Notes: a model not told the origin generated them from the sequence alone. DNA of 64,000 nucleotides from Erythroxylum novogranatense (GCA_029891385.1 CM057228.1:86962304-87026303); one strand, 5' to 3'. Shown: positions 36,128-49,840, counted from the first letter of the stretch. Program-made: numbers and translations.

Positions 36128-36675
36128 TGTAACATCCCAGATCACCCATTTACAGATATTGTTCTCTTTGGGCCTTGGCCCAGTCAAGCCCTCACGGTTT
36201 TACTTTTCCCAAGGACTTCCCACAAGGTCACCCATTCTAGAACTACTCTCGTACAAGCATATTTAACCTCAGAGTTTCGATGGGATCCGATGTATTAGGC
36301 CATGGAAAACACATATGTAAGGGAGAGGTATTCGTACCCTTATAAGGTGTACTTCATTCCCCTCTCCAACTGATGTAGGATCTCGTACTCTCCACCCCCT
36401 TTAGGGCCCAGCCCTCTTTGGAGTCCAGCCTAACTGGCACAATGGTTCAGATACCAGCTCTGATACCACTTGTACCACATGCTCAAGGAATCCAATCTTC
36501 CTCAACCAAAATTCACATTTTGAAAAATTCGCATACAACTGTCTTTTGTGAAGTATTTGTAGCACAATCCAGAGATGTCTAGTATACTCATCTTCATCCT
36601 TAGAGTAAATCCGAAGATCATCAATGAAGACTATGATAAACTGATCTAAATAAGGAGGGTACCAGACTCATGACA
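36128..36675 (-). mobile_element. Chimeric insertion: Cassandra-like LTR with 5S rRNA sequence joined to gypsy RT
   Basis: The unit is flanked by ATACT on both sides (36123-36127 and 36676-36680) and has TG...CA ends. Read on the minus strand, 36675-36477 encodes a gypsy reverse transcriptase piece (IIVFIDDLRIYSKDEDEY, then SKCEFWLRKIGF). Next come a Met-tRNA primer-binding site (36468-36457), a short interior with 'CTCTCC' phrases, and a 5S rRNA-like domain (about 36296-36211). The end is GGGATGTTACA. A 5S-derived LTR domain is the hallmark of Cassandra TRIM elements. The left LTR of a normal Cassandra is replaced by the gypsy fragment. Confidence 0.8.
36205..36298 (-). repeat. 5S rRNA-derived domain in the Cassandra-like LTR
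   Basis: On the minus strand it reads GGATCCCATCGAAACTCTGA and later GGGTGACCTTGTGGGAAGTCC. This corresponds to the middle and 3' half of plant 5S rRNA, including a degenerate box A and a well kept box C. It is an LTR part, not a ribosomal gene: the 5S 5' end and the poly-T terminator are absent. Confidence 0.85.
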
Positions 36676-37690
36676 ATACTGATAAAACTACTAAGTGTTA
36701 TATTCTAACTTCTATCATCGACATGTTGCAAAAGCAAATTGCTTGTATGAAAATTGCTAGTGCTATGGTCCATCACCTACATGAGATGTTTGATTTGAGG
36801 ACTAGGTTTGCAAGAGTGAAATCTATCCAAACGTTTTATGATCTTGGACAAAAACTTGGTAAATCGATGCAGGATTACATGATAAAAGTAATCTTTGCGG
36901 TTACTGAGGCTGAGATGCTTAGGGCAAACATGGATGCGATACGTAGATGATTATGATCATCAATAGCTTAAACTCTTCCTTTCAGCAATTTAAGTTGGAC
37001 TATGAGCTCAACAACAAGGATTACACTTTGAGTGAGTTGATGAATACCCTCCAGAGTATGGAGGAGATATTGAATATCAAGGCTCATGGACCAGAAGCTA
37101 ATGTAGCATCTTCTTCTAAGCTCAAAGGTAAGGGCTAGCAAAAGAAGAAGAGTTCAATGAAAAAGAAGGCCCAAACAGGAGTCAAGGCTCAACCTATGAA
37201 AAGAAGGCCAAAGAGAACACCAAGGGAAAGTGTTTCCACTGTGATGAGATGGGTCACTGGAAAAGAAACTGTCAAGTCTACCTTGAGTCCCTCAAAAGTA
37301 AACAAGGTATGGGTTTCCTAAGTTTGTTAGGAACTAGAAGTGTGGTAGATTTATTTTATTCCTGGATATTAGATTCAGGAGCCACTAATTATGTTTTTCA
37401 TTCTTTGCAGGGGTTCTAGCAAAGGAAAAGACTACTTAAAGACTAGTTTCAAGTCAAGATAGCAGATGTGTCCTATGTTTCAGTAGAATCAGTGGGAGTA
37501 GTTATCTTGGACTTTCTTAGTGGTCATAGGTTATATTTGGAGGATGTTTATTACATGCTAATGATTGTAAGGAACATGATTTATGTTTTTTGTCTAATAA
37601 AATCTGGTTATTCCTTATATTTTGAAAATTTGTTTCACTATATGAGAATAAGGATTTTATTTATGATCCAATAATTAAACAGGACTTGTT

Positions 37691-38019
37691 TTTTTTATAG
37701 AACCTATGCCAGGCTCACTAAACACCATAAAGTTGATAAAACCAAGGCATGGACCACTATTGCAATCTCTATACATAACAAAGAGCTCATCTATTTCTTC
37801 TCTCCTTACTAGGCTAAACTCATTTAATCATGAAAACTCCTGACATATCCCATATCAACTGTGACACATACACCCCATATATCACCCAACCCTAAACTAT
37901 CTTGATATATTTTACTGGAAAGACTATTTGATTCACACACTAAGCAATAAACTACTAAGTATCTTTTGAGAAAAAGATGCTTTAAATTTGATTGGCATAT
38001 AATTGTTTGTCGTGAGTTT
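37691..38019. other. Junction region between copia and gypsy fragments
   Basis: No domain is clearly recognisable. The segment joins the end of the second copia remnant to the gypsy integrase and carries no visible target duplication. Confidence 0.4.
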
Positions 38020-39036
38020 TTTATCATCACATCTTCTGTCTTACTAGTGAGAGAAAATAACTCACTAGATCAGCTAGCCCGGAGATATATGAATGAGGTG
38101 GTGAGATTACATTGGGTTCCATTGTTCATTGTATTAGACGAGAATCCCAAATTTACTTTCAAGTTTTGGAAGAGCTTATAGTCTGCTATGGGTACAAAGT
38201 TGAACTTTAGTACAACATTGATCCTCAGATAGATGGACAGAGTAAAAGGGCAATCAAGACTATTCAGGATATACTTAGAGCATATGTATTGGAGTTTCAA
38301 GGAGCTTAGGATCAGTATATCGCACTGATAGAATTTGCATACAATATCCATTATCATGGTATTATTGGGATGGCACTATATGAGGCATTGTATGGTAGAA
38401 AATGTCGATTGTCATTATATTAGGATGAAGAGGGCTTGAGAATGGTTGAAGGCCCAGAGTTGATACAAGATATAATAGATAAGGTGAAGTTGATCTGAAG
38501 TCGAATTAAAGCGGTTTAAGATGGACAAATTTTATGTGGATCAAAATCGACATGACATGGAGTATAGTACCGGAGACAGAGTGTTTCTCAAAATGTCACT
38601 TTGGAAAGGAGTACTGAGATTAGATAAAAAAGGGCAAGTTGAGCCCTAGGTATATTGGTTCTTATGAGATCATTGAAAGAATAGGACCTTTGGCATATAA
38701 GTTGGCCTTACTGAATGCAATGTCTCAATTGCATAATACGTTTCATGTGAGTATGCTCCGAAAATACCTATCGGATCTGACACATGTGATACTGGCTCAA
38801 AAGATTGAGATTGTTAGTAACTTAAGTTATGTTGAGGAGCCGATCAAGATTGGGGGATCTCAGATCAATCAATTGAGGAACAGAGTCATTCCATTTGTAA
38901 AAGTCCTTTGGAGGAACCACTCAATTGAGGAAGCTACATAGGAAACAAAGGAGAATATAAAGAGACAATATCCCCACTTGATCGAGCAATTAGGTAAGAA
39001 TTTCTAGGATGAAATTTCTTTTAAGGAGGGAAGAGT
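38020..39036 (+). pseudogene. pol: Ty3/gypsy chromovirus-type integrase end and polypurine tract
   Basis: Translation in three frames gives integrase core segments (NSLDQLARRYMNEVVRLH; a degraded PQTDGQS; MALYEALYGRKCR). The C-terminal part follows (LSPRYIGSYEIIERIG, then TFHVSMLRKYL) and a chromodomain-like tail (VIPFVKVLWRNHSIEEAT). After the stop comes 'ctaggatgaaatttctttt' and the purine tract TTAAGGAGGGAAGAGT, directly before the LTR. Stops and frameshifts make it inactive. The 5' two thirds of the element are missing. Confidence 0.88.
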
Positions 39037-42000
39037 TGTAACATCCTGTTATCCATGTTAAGGCTAAAATAGTTAATATGAAAGATTATTGAGAGATTAC
39101 AAATGCATTGCATACTCATGCATTTTATGATATACACATACACGTGAATATTGAACTTCTGCACATGAAAATAATTGTACATGCATTCACAGATAATTCT
39201 GGGTATAATTGTTTAAAAATTTGATTATATTGAGAATTGTGGTTTTTATATGTGAAAAACTTATATGAAGAGTGTATTTAGTGATTTAGAATTTTTGGTG
39301 AATTTTGGGAAAATTTTTAAAAATTTGGGTAATTTTGGACTAGAAAAAATGCCAAGTGATAAGACAAATGATAAATGGTAGTAGAATTTACTGTCAATGG
39401 GCAATGAAAATTTTGATAAATGACTTTGAGATTTATTTACAAGTATCATTGAAAATTTAGAGACAATTGGATTAAAAATTGGAGTCAAATAGCCTTTTTT
39501 TATAGGGGTCCATATGGGACCATAAGAAGGTGCCAAGTGGTAGTGATAAGTGTCACTACAACTCACCATTACTCTCTCTCACGGTTATTTCACTTGAAAG
39601 ACCAAAATAATTGTTACATCTTTCATTTTTAACTCTTATCTTCTTCTTTTTGTGGGCTTCTCTTCTCCTTCTTTATGAATTATGTTGACAACCATCATCA
39701 AAATTGCACCTTGCTTCCATCTTTCACTTGCTACTTCCTTCATGTTATCTTCTTCATTTCCATAAGAAAACCCAAGCCTTCTAACCTTCAAGATGATGAT
39801 CATGGGTTGTGTGTGAAGCTAGGGTTAAGGGATATTTTGAAGATTTTGGGGCAATATCAAGGAAGTATTGTGTGAATCCTTTAAAGCTGTTGGTTTATGA
39901 AACACAAAATGGTGATTTATTTGTCATTGCATGATCATGAAAAACAATGGTTGTATTTCATGAACACTGTGGGTTTAAGATATGAAAATTTTTGACGTGT
40001 GGCTTTCGAATAGTTGATGATCTAGATGTCTTAGGATAGTGTAGAAATGATTTTTGAGCTAGAAAGAACCATAAAAATATGCATAAGAAGAGCAAAAAAT
40101 TGGAAAGTTGATAGAGAAATGTATACTCTGTTTTTTTTCACCATGTATATATGTATACATGCATGAATATCTTTGGTGGCTGGAAACATGAATCAAAAAC
40201 GAGTATAGGGCTAAGATGAAAGGTGAACTAGTGATATATAGAAAAGTTAAGATGAAATGGAAGAGTTGATGGAATTGAATGAGTGTAGCAAAGAATGGTG
40301 AAATATAGAACATGAAGTAGATGCATGACTGATATTGGGTTTTTGATGACTTGTATAATTAGTGGTACTGTAAAATTATTGTGAATGAGTTAAATGGAAA
40401 TGGAGTAGAAAAGTTGATTTTTGTATGAGTTGTGTTAGGGTAAGATCTGGGAACAAAATTGGTAGTTGATCTGGAAAATGTATCAACAACATGATCTCTG
40501 AGTATGCTTCTATATTTTAGTCATAACTTTTTCTCTAGTTATCCAAATGAGATGATTATTAATTTGGATTAAACTAGAGACATATATCTACATTTTTCAT
40601 GAAGACATAAAATTTAATTTCTGTCTTTAAGAGTCTCAAAGTTTGACATGAAATTAGGAACTGGATGCAATACACTATAGGAGGAATGTGTATTTTGTGT
40701 TCTGAATTCAAGGAAAAAATGTATTGATATAGGAAGATTTTGACAAAATTGTCTTCATAAAAGTTGTATATCTTTCTTTTGCCTTTTGAACAGTATAAAG
40801 TATGAAAATTTTGGGTATTGAAGTTGAGAGATATGATCATTACGAGCTAGGATGTCGCAGAGGATGTATATACAGGACAGCCTCGGTTGCGCTCGGGTGC
40901 GGTCACAATAACCAAAGTTGCGACCGCACCCTGGGAGTAGCCTCCTTGTTGCGATCGCACCTCATTACTTCACCCATGTTTTGCCACCCGAAGTCTGTTC
41001 CAGTTCTAAACATGTTTGATTCTTTTCACCATAACTTTGTCATCCGACCTCCAAATGAAGTGATTCTTGAATCAATAGATTACTAACACATTTATGAATA
41101 AGTATGATTTCATAACATCCATTCCAGTATTTTATGAACAGGTATGATTCCATAACATCCATTCTTGAACCAATAGATTACTAACACATAACTTTGGTAG
41201 CATTATGAATTGATTTGAAAAAATTTGAATGAAGGAAAGTGAGGGAATCTGTTAGAATAGTATGAACAGGTATGGTTTCGCTTAACATGTTTGGGTATTT
41301 CGGTTATATCTTATTCTGTAGTCATCCAAATGAGATGGTTTTTTATTTGGAGTAAACTAAAGAAATAGTATTACGAATCACATGAAGAAGTTGAATTTTG
41401 ATACAATCTCTAAGACTTTCAATTTCTAAATGGAATTTAAGTATAGTGTACTATTTTAGTATAAGAACATTTCGAGAATATTGAGGTATAATTTTCAGAT
41501 TACCAAATCAAGTTGAACGATCTTGATGTAATTAGAAATTTAAAAATATATAAGAGAGTATTGCTAAATTACTTCCTTTTAATTGTCTAAATGATTAAAA
41601 AAGTAGAACCAAAAATTAGTTTTAGGAAAAACTGAAAGTGATACAATGAGAAATGAATTGTGATTTTAATGATTTTATTAAGGTATAAGCCTAAGTACAA
41701 ATGATACTTAAGTGAATTTTGAGATAGGATTAATTAACTGATGAGTATAATGAGAAAATACTCGGGATTGTCATGAACATGCATTGTATATATTTCACTA
41801 CATACATGTGCATTATTAAATACTTATAATTGTGCAAATTGTGATATGTGAATATTACTTGTTATAAAGGAGCAATTGGAACGTCAACCGCCAGACGTTG
41901 CTAGAACATCCAGGCATTTTCTTTGGGAGTGACTTGTGAGTAACCTAGACAGTCTCACTCAATAAATTGTTTGTTTTATATTACGTTTGAATTATGAATG

Positions 42001-42962
42001 AATGTGATTTGATTGTGTTGATTCTAGACAATGAAGGTCGGATGATTATAATATATGAATGAGATATTGAAGTGCTAATTGTATGTGAATATGATGAACT
42101 AAATGTTTCATGACATGATTGATTATGACAGATGCATTCCATACATAAATGCATAATCAGATAATGAGGGTTGTGACCTGAGTAGCCACCCAAACTGAGC
42201 TTAAAGCTTCAAATGTGAATATGAGCCAAAGGCTCACTATGTAAAATGAGCCTTGTATTCCCAACAGATAAGGGACAGTATAAATAAACATGGTATCAAC
42301 AATGGATACGGGACAATTTAGGCACTTGATCACAATAATGTAATAATCATAAAAGAGTCACATAAGCATTCATATGTATTTTATTAAGCACGTTTGATTG
42401 ATTGAAATGCTAAATTGTCTACTCTTGAGTGAGAATGTGATATATGATGAGCTATTCAAAGTTGTGAAATATATGTTATATGTATGATGTATTGCATGAA
42501 TTGAGTGAACCATCGATAATGGTTACCTCATTGATTTTACAAAACTCACCAAAATTACAACATTAATTTTTCAGGATCGAGAGATGATCTTAGCTACTGA
42601 GAGGCGCGATAAGCAATTAGCCTTGTACTTTTGGGAACAAGAAGAAATGGCTCAAAGGTGGGTCAGCTAGGTTTAGACAGATTAGATAGATTTTTATGTA
42701 TTTCCTCTTTTATGTAGCATCTTTTGTATTAGGATGTGATGATGTACACGTTCAGATGATCTAGGAAAAATACCAATGTATACATTCGGTTTTTAAGACA
42801 TGAAAGGAGGATATTCGTTTAAATTATTATGTTATTATAATGTTTTTTTAAATGATGTCATTTTAAGTAAATGTTGAAATTAAATGTAGTGTGCCATTAT
42901 CATAGGTTATGTATTGGAATGACCTAAGGGTGTTTCGGTATGTACCTTAAGGAGGCGTTACA
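39037..42962 (+). repeat. 3' LTR of the gypsy element (about 3.9 kb)
   Basis: It starts TGTAACATCC right after the polypurine tract and ends GGAGGCGTTACA. It contains repeated phrases of the form CATAACTTT...CCAAATGA.ATG.TT at about 40525, 41028 and 41303, so it is built of diverged modules. A GC-rich cassette with three copies of a 13-bp unit lies at 40877-40971. Short open frames inside have no recognisable domain. Confidence 0.8.
40877..40971. repeat. GC-rich cassette of a 13-bp unit in the gypsy LTR
   Basis: TTGCGACCGCACC occurs once, with a one-base variant TTGCGATCGCACC, plus an inverted copy GGTGCGGTCACAA. This small GC-rich island in an AT-rich LTR sits between 'gatgtatatacaggacag' and 'gttctaaacatgtttgattc'. 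Those flanks are shared with the LTRs at 50088 and 55315, which hold different units there. Confidence 0.85.
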
Positions 42963-45900
42963 TTTTGTGGTTGTGCAAGAAGGGAAAAAGAAAGAGGAAG
43001 AGAAGAGCTTTCATTTGAACCAATAATTTCATTATTTGGTGAAGATTCAAGGTAAGTTTAATTTTAATCCTTTAGATTTATGGAAAGCTTTTGGTTCATG
43101 AAGCTTAGGAAATGTATGAGTTTAAATATTCTAGAATCAATTTTAGTGAATATGTTTTGTGGGATTTTTCAATTGAATTCCTATTGAAATGGTATTTTTT
43201 CCATTGTTAAAGAAAATCAAGAAGGGAAAGAGGAGTAAGAAGAGAGGCACATTTGAGCAAGTTTTTAAGTAAAGAATTTAGGTGGGTTACATGTTTATAA
43301 TTGAGTTATTGAACTATAAATGTGACGCCCTAATACCCTTTGGGAGAATATGAGAACGCCACACGTACAACATAACATACATGCATACAGAACCGAGACA
43401 AAACCAATACATACGAAACATTCATCAACATTTCACAGAAGCATAACATTCAAAAATACACATTTACAAAACTTATAAAACATATGATAATTTCAGAAAC
43501 CAACCTGAATTAAGGTTATTACAAACCTTCAAATAAATCCAAAGTCATATACATCAAAGACAAGACAAAAACAAACTAAAAAAAAATACAATTTTAACAA
43601 AACAAGACTCAGACTCCATTGGCCATTGCAGTTGACTCCTCCCAATCCTTATGTCCTTCTCTCTGAACCTACACGGGGCAAATCCACTGTGTTAAGCATA
43701 TAACTTAGTGAGTAATAACTAATCTATGCATAAACTGACAACTAATTACACATAATTATGATATATCAGAAGAATGCATCAACCGTTTATCGGAAAGAAC
43801 AATTCAAACATATTATATTGGATCTCAGACAGATTGTACAAAAAACAAAACTGAGTCACAAAAGGGGGCAATAACCCTTCATAATCAAAACACAATTTCT
43901 TGGTTTATATCAGAGTCAGACAGAAATTAGAATACAAAATTATATACTATTAAATCCATTTATAGAATCGAGTAATGGGACTTACATAGGAGATACCATG
44001 ATTGGTATCAGCAGGAGAGACATATGTCTTAATATCAGGAGACACCAAACTGTCAATATAGGAGATATCGAAGTGTCGATACAGGAGACATCGAGGTGTC
44101 AATAACAGGAGCAGCTGTAGACCTTTCTAGGCATGCCTATTTACTAACGACTAGGACTTGACAGTTTTAAAACCAAAAAAATTCATTTCATATTCAACAT
44201 AAATAACCAATCATTGGTTTCACTCCAAAATTCAAACATATCAATCTGATAGCTTTGCAAATCATTCAATGGACTAAAGTCAAACAACAAACAAATAGTC
44301 AAAGTAAAACTATCCAAGATTTCTCACTAGATTTTCTTACTAAATTACCCATAATTATTCAACAAAACGTAATTACAAATAAGACCAACTAAATTACTTA
44401 CAAAAATTATCATCTAAAATTACTTACAAACCTCCAATATTGCCTATTGCCTTGACGTTTTGACAATATTTGGGATTAATCACTCGATGGGTTTCTCTAA
44501 AACATTTAATACAAACACATATCATTATTGTGCATAATTATAAATTCAACTATGCACATTCATGTATAATGCATGTTCATTACAAATTTTGGGTTTTTTA
44601 TCCTTAATCTTATCACATTGTCAATCATGTGAAATCATACTCAATTCCTCAATCCACATTTATTTCACTAACAACCTTCAGGTCCACTTTTCTCAATTAT
44701 TCTTATCAGGAAAGTGAGGTAATTAGCTACAACTTCCTTCTAGAAAGTTGTTCCTCTTTGTCTTAGGTTTCCATTGGCACAAAGTTCATCCAATTTTGTT
44801 TAGTATACTGAAAGTTATACTTAAAAGGTTTTTTTACTATTCTTACGCTTCAACAAAATTCTTATCTCAACTTTCAATCAGATTATGAAATTCTTAAAGG
44901 TAGAATTAGAATTTAATATCTTTATACAATTTATATCCTTATGTCTCTATTTTACTCCAAATTAAAAATCACTTCATTCTGATAACTACAGAGAAAGTTA
45001 TACCTAAAATACCGAAGTATGTTCAAGTTGTCAGGAAACTTCATCATGGCGAGCCAAAAGTTGACTGCAGTTAACTTTCTAGAGAACAAGATTCTTCAAA
45101 ATTTTCTTAAGAGTTTGTTGAGACGAACTCAAGAGTCGGCCGTGACGAACTTTCACATAAATGAAATCCTTCAAGTTGACCGCGACGAATTAAGGAGACT
45201 TGGCCGAGGCGAACTTTACTACGTTTTATTCATCTTCTTCTTTCATTCTTTTCCCAGATTTTCTTACTTCCATCTTATTCAATGATGACATATCACACTT
45301 AAACTAATTCTTCTACTTCCATTTCAGCTCATCACAACTCATACAACTTAAAACTTAAGAATCAAAAGTCAAGTTTCAAAATCGAATATGGAATCTGTGT
45401 TGTATCTCTGTACTGCTACATTTATTTTCATTAACACCCATTCATCACAACCACTCAACTCATCCGAATCCTTTCTACTTCACTAAGTTTCTCTTTAGGC
45501 TACATGCAATAGGTATTACTCCTCCACCTTTCCCTTGTACAATATTATGAACTCATTTCATCATTACTTTCATTGAAACCATTCAACTTATATAACGCAT
45601 ACAAGTGTTTATTCTCAACACATAAGACATCATCCAACTCATGCATGTACTTATTTCCAATACACATCATCAAAATCATTCATAAAACTCAGAAAGCTAA
45701 AACTTTATTAACCTTGTTTTTAGAAAATCACCAGGGTTTCAGTGATGGTTGAGGAGCAAGACTAGAGAGAGAAAAACAAACTAACAGCTGGATCAACTTC
45801 TTTGTGTTGTAAAGTATAATACTGATGTAGGAATCCAAAAACTAGTGTTTTGATGAAGAAGATTTAGTGATTTTTCAAAGAACACCAACATAACTCGAAG

Positions 45901-47870
45901 AACAACAATGCTTTTGTGATTTTTCCTCTCTAGCACAAGTACTCACGTGTGTTATTATCACATGTATGGTTTCTAAATTGACACATGGCTCATTGTATGA
46001 GTGTCATTTGTATGCACATAGAAGTGCTACTTGTCATTAAGCCATTGGTATATTTTTCCTAATATTCAAAATACCCCCAAAATTTTTAGAAAAATTTCTA
46101 AAAGTTTCAAAAATTCCAAAATAATGCTGATAATCTCCAAATAAATTTTCATCACTAATAAACCCCAATTCTCATCTTAATAAAAAATTTTAAAACCAAT
46201 TGTACCCAAAAATGTCAATGAATGCATGTACAAATATTGGTATGAGTCTAAAAATGCATATGCACAAATAAACAAAAACTCAATTATGCAAAACATACTA
46301 TGCATTGAAATTCCTTAATATTCTAACCCCTAATATAGTGCATTACAATAAATGTTTTTTCAAAATTTTGGAGTTAAAGGATTTTCAATTGCGTCATAAA
46401 TGTTGCATTCATTGCTTCTTATACGATTTAAGAATTGCTACATGTTTGGTACTTGAATTTTTTTTATGAATTATGAAATGAAGATGGAAATGGTATTTGA
46501 AAATATATCATGCTTATGGGAATTTTGTTTCTGAAATGTGCCTTTTTAGGCAATATTTTGCAAGTCATGAAATTTATGTTTGTGTGGGTTAGTGGTGGTC
46601 CATTATGTTATGTCACATGCACATTGACTATGTTAAAGGTTTCTCCCACCTACCCGCTAGTGGCATAGAGCTCCTTCACGAACGCCCTCATCTTTTCAAA
46701 CTACACAAAACCATTATGTGGCTTTGTGATAGTCCGTTTTGTTATTATAGGAGATTCACAAGAACTCCCACATGGACCTACCCAAACCATCTTGATTGCT
46801 TATTTGTTTATGATGTGTTGACAAGTTTGATGTATACATGATTTAAGTTGTTTATGAATTGATTTACAAGTTGAGAATTTGAGAATTATGTGTTTTATGG
46901 ATTCGATGCAAGATTTAGTATGGAAATGAATGTTTATAGTGGTTTTGCTTGTTTCTCGGTTATAAACATATTAACCACGAGCTTTTAAGCTCACCTCCAT
47001 TCCGTCCCTATCTCTAAGTGATGAGCAAGAGACCGTCCCTATCTCTAAGTGATGAGCAAGAGATCTAGTAAATGAGAGGCAAGGCATCACTCCCAATTTA
47101 CATCCTTTGTATTTTGAGTTATTTTTTGGGAAGCACATTGCTTTAGTTGCATTTCAAGTATTACTTGTTCAAGTATACTTTGTATTTTTGGGTTCTGAGA
47201 CAAATGTTGTATTATGGCTTGAAATACCCATTAAAGCTTTGTAAAAGTCTTATCTTTTGATATAAATGAAATATATTTAGGTTTGCTTATGATTTTTTAT
47301 GTTTTCGCAATTCATTCTCAAGAGATTAAGGTTTTGAAGAAGTTTTTTTTGTGTATGTTTGCATACATCTTTTGGTTGAGTTATAGATGTGGTTTTGGAA
47401 GTGTACGTGCAAATGTTATTGTCAGATAGTTGGGTTTGGGTTTCTAAAATCTGAGGGTTTCGCCGTGACAAAGCTAAATTTTGGCCACGATGAACATTTC
47501 ATAAAGGGTATTTTTGTTTAATTTTAGCAACTTTGTCACGTCGAAGACAAACTTTCGTCGTGACATATTTATCTTGATAGGTACTCGGGTTTTGATCGGG
47601 CGTCTCCGCAGCGAACCCAGCCTTTTGCTATGATATTTGTCCTAAAGGGTGCAGGAATTTGATCCGAGGAATTTATCGGCGAACTTGTCCCGAAGGGTCT
47701 TTAGAATTACTTCCATAGTTTCGCTATGACGAACCCGCCATTGCTAACGACAAAGTTTTTATTTCAAATTGAATGTTTTCAATTCCCTCTCGCATGACCT
47801 TCATGCGACCGCCTCAAGTGGTCCCCTTGAGATAGGTAACGGGACCTGGGCCTAATAGTATGTCACCAAA
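42963..47870 (+). repeat. Truncated gypsy-like LTR, split by a solo LTR
   Basis: Two parts, 42963-43320 and 46353 to about 47870, align with consecutive parts of the solo LTR at 50088. They share 'tttggtgaagattcaaggtaagttt', the 'ctagtggca.ggagctccttcacg' stretch and 'aaagctttgtaaaagtc'. The left end is cut by the gypsy LTR ending at 42962. From about 47455 to 47770 it holds a cassette of CGTGACAAA/CGTCGTGAC-like units. The right boundary near 47870 is approximate. Confidence 0.7.
43321..46347 (-). mobile_element. Solo LTR, gypsy-like (3027 bp)
   Basis: It starts TGTGACGCCC and ends GTGCATTACA on the plus strand, with ATAAA on both sides (43316-43320 and 46348-46352). Sequence near the 46347 end resembles the reverse complement of the start of the LTR at 39037, so its orientation is minus. 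No internal coding region is left. At about 45045-45215 it contains four variants of a CG.GACGAACTTT unit. Confidence 0.85.
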
Positions 47871-48279
47871 ATTTTTAAACATTCACATGAGTTAACTTTT
47901 TCCATAATATACATGTTATTTATAACTTCTATAATATGTTTTATATGAGTTATATAATATTTTCTTATATTTAATTTCACTCCAATAAAAGTAGGAATTA
48001 GCGACATAAAATTACCAATGGAAAAGAAACAGTTGCAAATTGCCTACAAAAAATATATTTTCTTCAAAAAATTGTCGGGAAAAATTTTGTTTAGTGGCAG
48101 TAGCAATATTCATTGCTAAATATGGAGGAAAATCAAATTGCGACGGTATCAAATGATGTTGGTAAAAAAGGCCGGAATTGTTGGCAGAATAATAAGTTTT
48201 TTGAGTTTGTCGATGGAAAATTTCCATATATAAATTTCGTCGGTAAATTTTTTAGCTATACATCATCATCTACTTCGAC

Positions 48280-48860
48280 TTGAATGTTTTTAAGTTAAAG
48301 AAAATGATGTCGTTTGATTTGGAAAAACTAAATAGCATCATTTTGTTTAAGTTAAAACTCACCTCCGAAGCCCTTTCCCCCCCACTTGCAACCGAACCTC
48401 TCCCACCTGCATCATCTCCTTCTTTCTCCAAATCTGTTGCATCTCAAGTGTCATCTCCTCTTTGGTCAGTCTGTCGTCGATGTTGTGGAGCTACTGTGTC
48501 TTCTGATTGTCGTCTTCTCCAGCCAGTGTTGTATTTTTGTGGAGGTATTTTCGTGGATGTATTTTCGTATAATGGATGCTAGTTATATTTTGGTATATGA
48601 TTTTTTTTGCATTTTTTGTGTATTTTGTGATTGGAAAACAAATTTTAGGTAGAAATGTTAGTGATAGAAGGGACAAGACGTGATTTTGTTTGTGATATTG
48701 GGATGAATTTCTGATGCATATAAGGTGTTTGATGAAATGTCTGTTCTTTGAAAAATGTATTTGTGTGACTATTTGAGTTCTATCTGTTTTGTTGAATTAG
48801 TGAATGAATAATGTATTTATCTGACAATGTTTACAATATGTAATTAGTTTATGGTAGTTT
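48280..48860. other. Left interior of the CACTA element, unassigned
   Basis: Short overlapping frames (48280-48582 and 48386-48652) contain pyrimidine-rich, serine/proline-coding sequence but no recognised domain. A CATCATTTT inverted pair lies at 48301-48347. Confidence 0.4.
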
Positions 48861-49840
48861 GAGAAAGGTGTGTGAAACAGGGGCTAAATTAGGCTATAAA
48901 AATATTATTAGTGCATGGTATTTGATTCTTAGGAAGGAGTTAGTTGATGGTTTGAAGATATTAGAGTATAATTAGAGTATGTTAGTTTTTATTAAATTAT
49001 TAAAGTTGTATGGTATAGTTGATGTATATTTAAGATATGTTGATGGATTAGTATCATTTATACTTATGATAAAATAACATGACAAATAGCATGAAAAAGA
49101 GGCTAATGATGTTAATGATGCAAATATAGATGTAGAACTTGAATCAAATGAAAATACTAGAATGGATGTTAGTGACACTAAATAGGATGTTAGAGGAAAT
49201 GCAAAGAAGCATAATTTAAATGATTATAACTTAGATTTTGACATTAGTGTTGATGTAGGTCATGAGACCATAAACGTTGATGTAAAAGATCATGAGAGTT
49301 TCTTGGCTAGTTATGGATATCCTAATGCTTACAAAATACATGCAACTTTGTGATGACTTAGTCAAACCAAGAGATATGTTTATGATTTTGTTTCCATAAA
49401 ATAGTTATTATATATGGTCTTTAACATTGTGAAACACTTTAAAGAGGCAACTGATGATTATACAATTGCAATAAGATTTGATTTGAGTTTTAAGAGGACT
49501 GAACCCAAAAGGATTAAGTACTTTTGCATCAAAGGATGTCTATTTGAACTGTATGATTCATTTGGCATAAAATATAGATGCTTGAAGCTCAAAACATTGA
49601 AGTTAGGTCATAAGTGAAATCAATCAACAAGCTAAGGTTGGTTATGCCCAATTATATTATGAGATATTTCGAGAAAAAATTATTGACAATTTAAGTATTA
49701 AAATTAAAAAATGATAGAAGAATGCCAAAAGAAATTGCACTTTTCAGTAAATTTTAGCATGAGAAAGTATATAAGGAGGAAGGTCTTAAAATCAAAGTCA
49801 AAGGAGCAACATAATGGAGATAGAAAACTTTATGGTTATA
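48860..49840 (+). pseudogene. MULE (Mutator-like) transposase N-terminal fragment
   Basis: Translation with frameshifts gives LGYKNIISAWYLILRKELVDGLKIL and LKLYGIVDVYLRYVDGLVSF. The MuDR-type DNA-binding region follows (VKHFKEATDDYTIAIRFDL, then KRIKYFCIKGC) and finally ECQKKLHFSVNFSMRKY. This is the N-terminal part of a Mutator-like transposase; the catalytic domain is missing. It lies inside the CACTA element, either captured by it or as an older nested insertion. It is not functional. Confidence 0.78.

Larger units (their letters stand above)
35933..37690 (+). pseudogene. gag: Copia gag-protease remnant, interrupted
   Basis: Gag starts at an ATG near 35933 (FNEWRSNLDVVF) and is broken by stops. 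It is split at 36127 by the chimeric insertion 36128-36675. It resumes after the duplicated ATACT with TTKCYILTSIIDML and LHEMFDLRTRFARV. Then come a frame-shifted CCHC knuckle (CFHCDEMGHWKRNC, about 37231-37272) and the protease phrase WILDSGATNYVF near 37365-37400. Pol beyond the protease is not recognisable and similarity ends near 37690. Confidence 0.82.

Noticed and set aside
36205..36298. A 5S ribosomal RNA gene
   Set aside because: Only the middle and 3' part is present and diverged. It lacks the terminator and sits inside a Cassandra-like LTR with its own target duplication.
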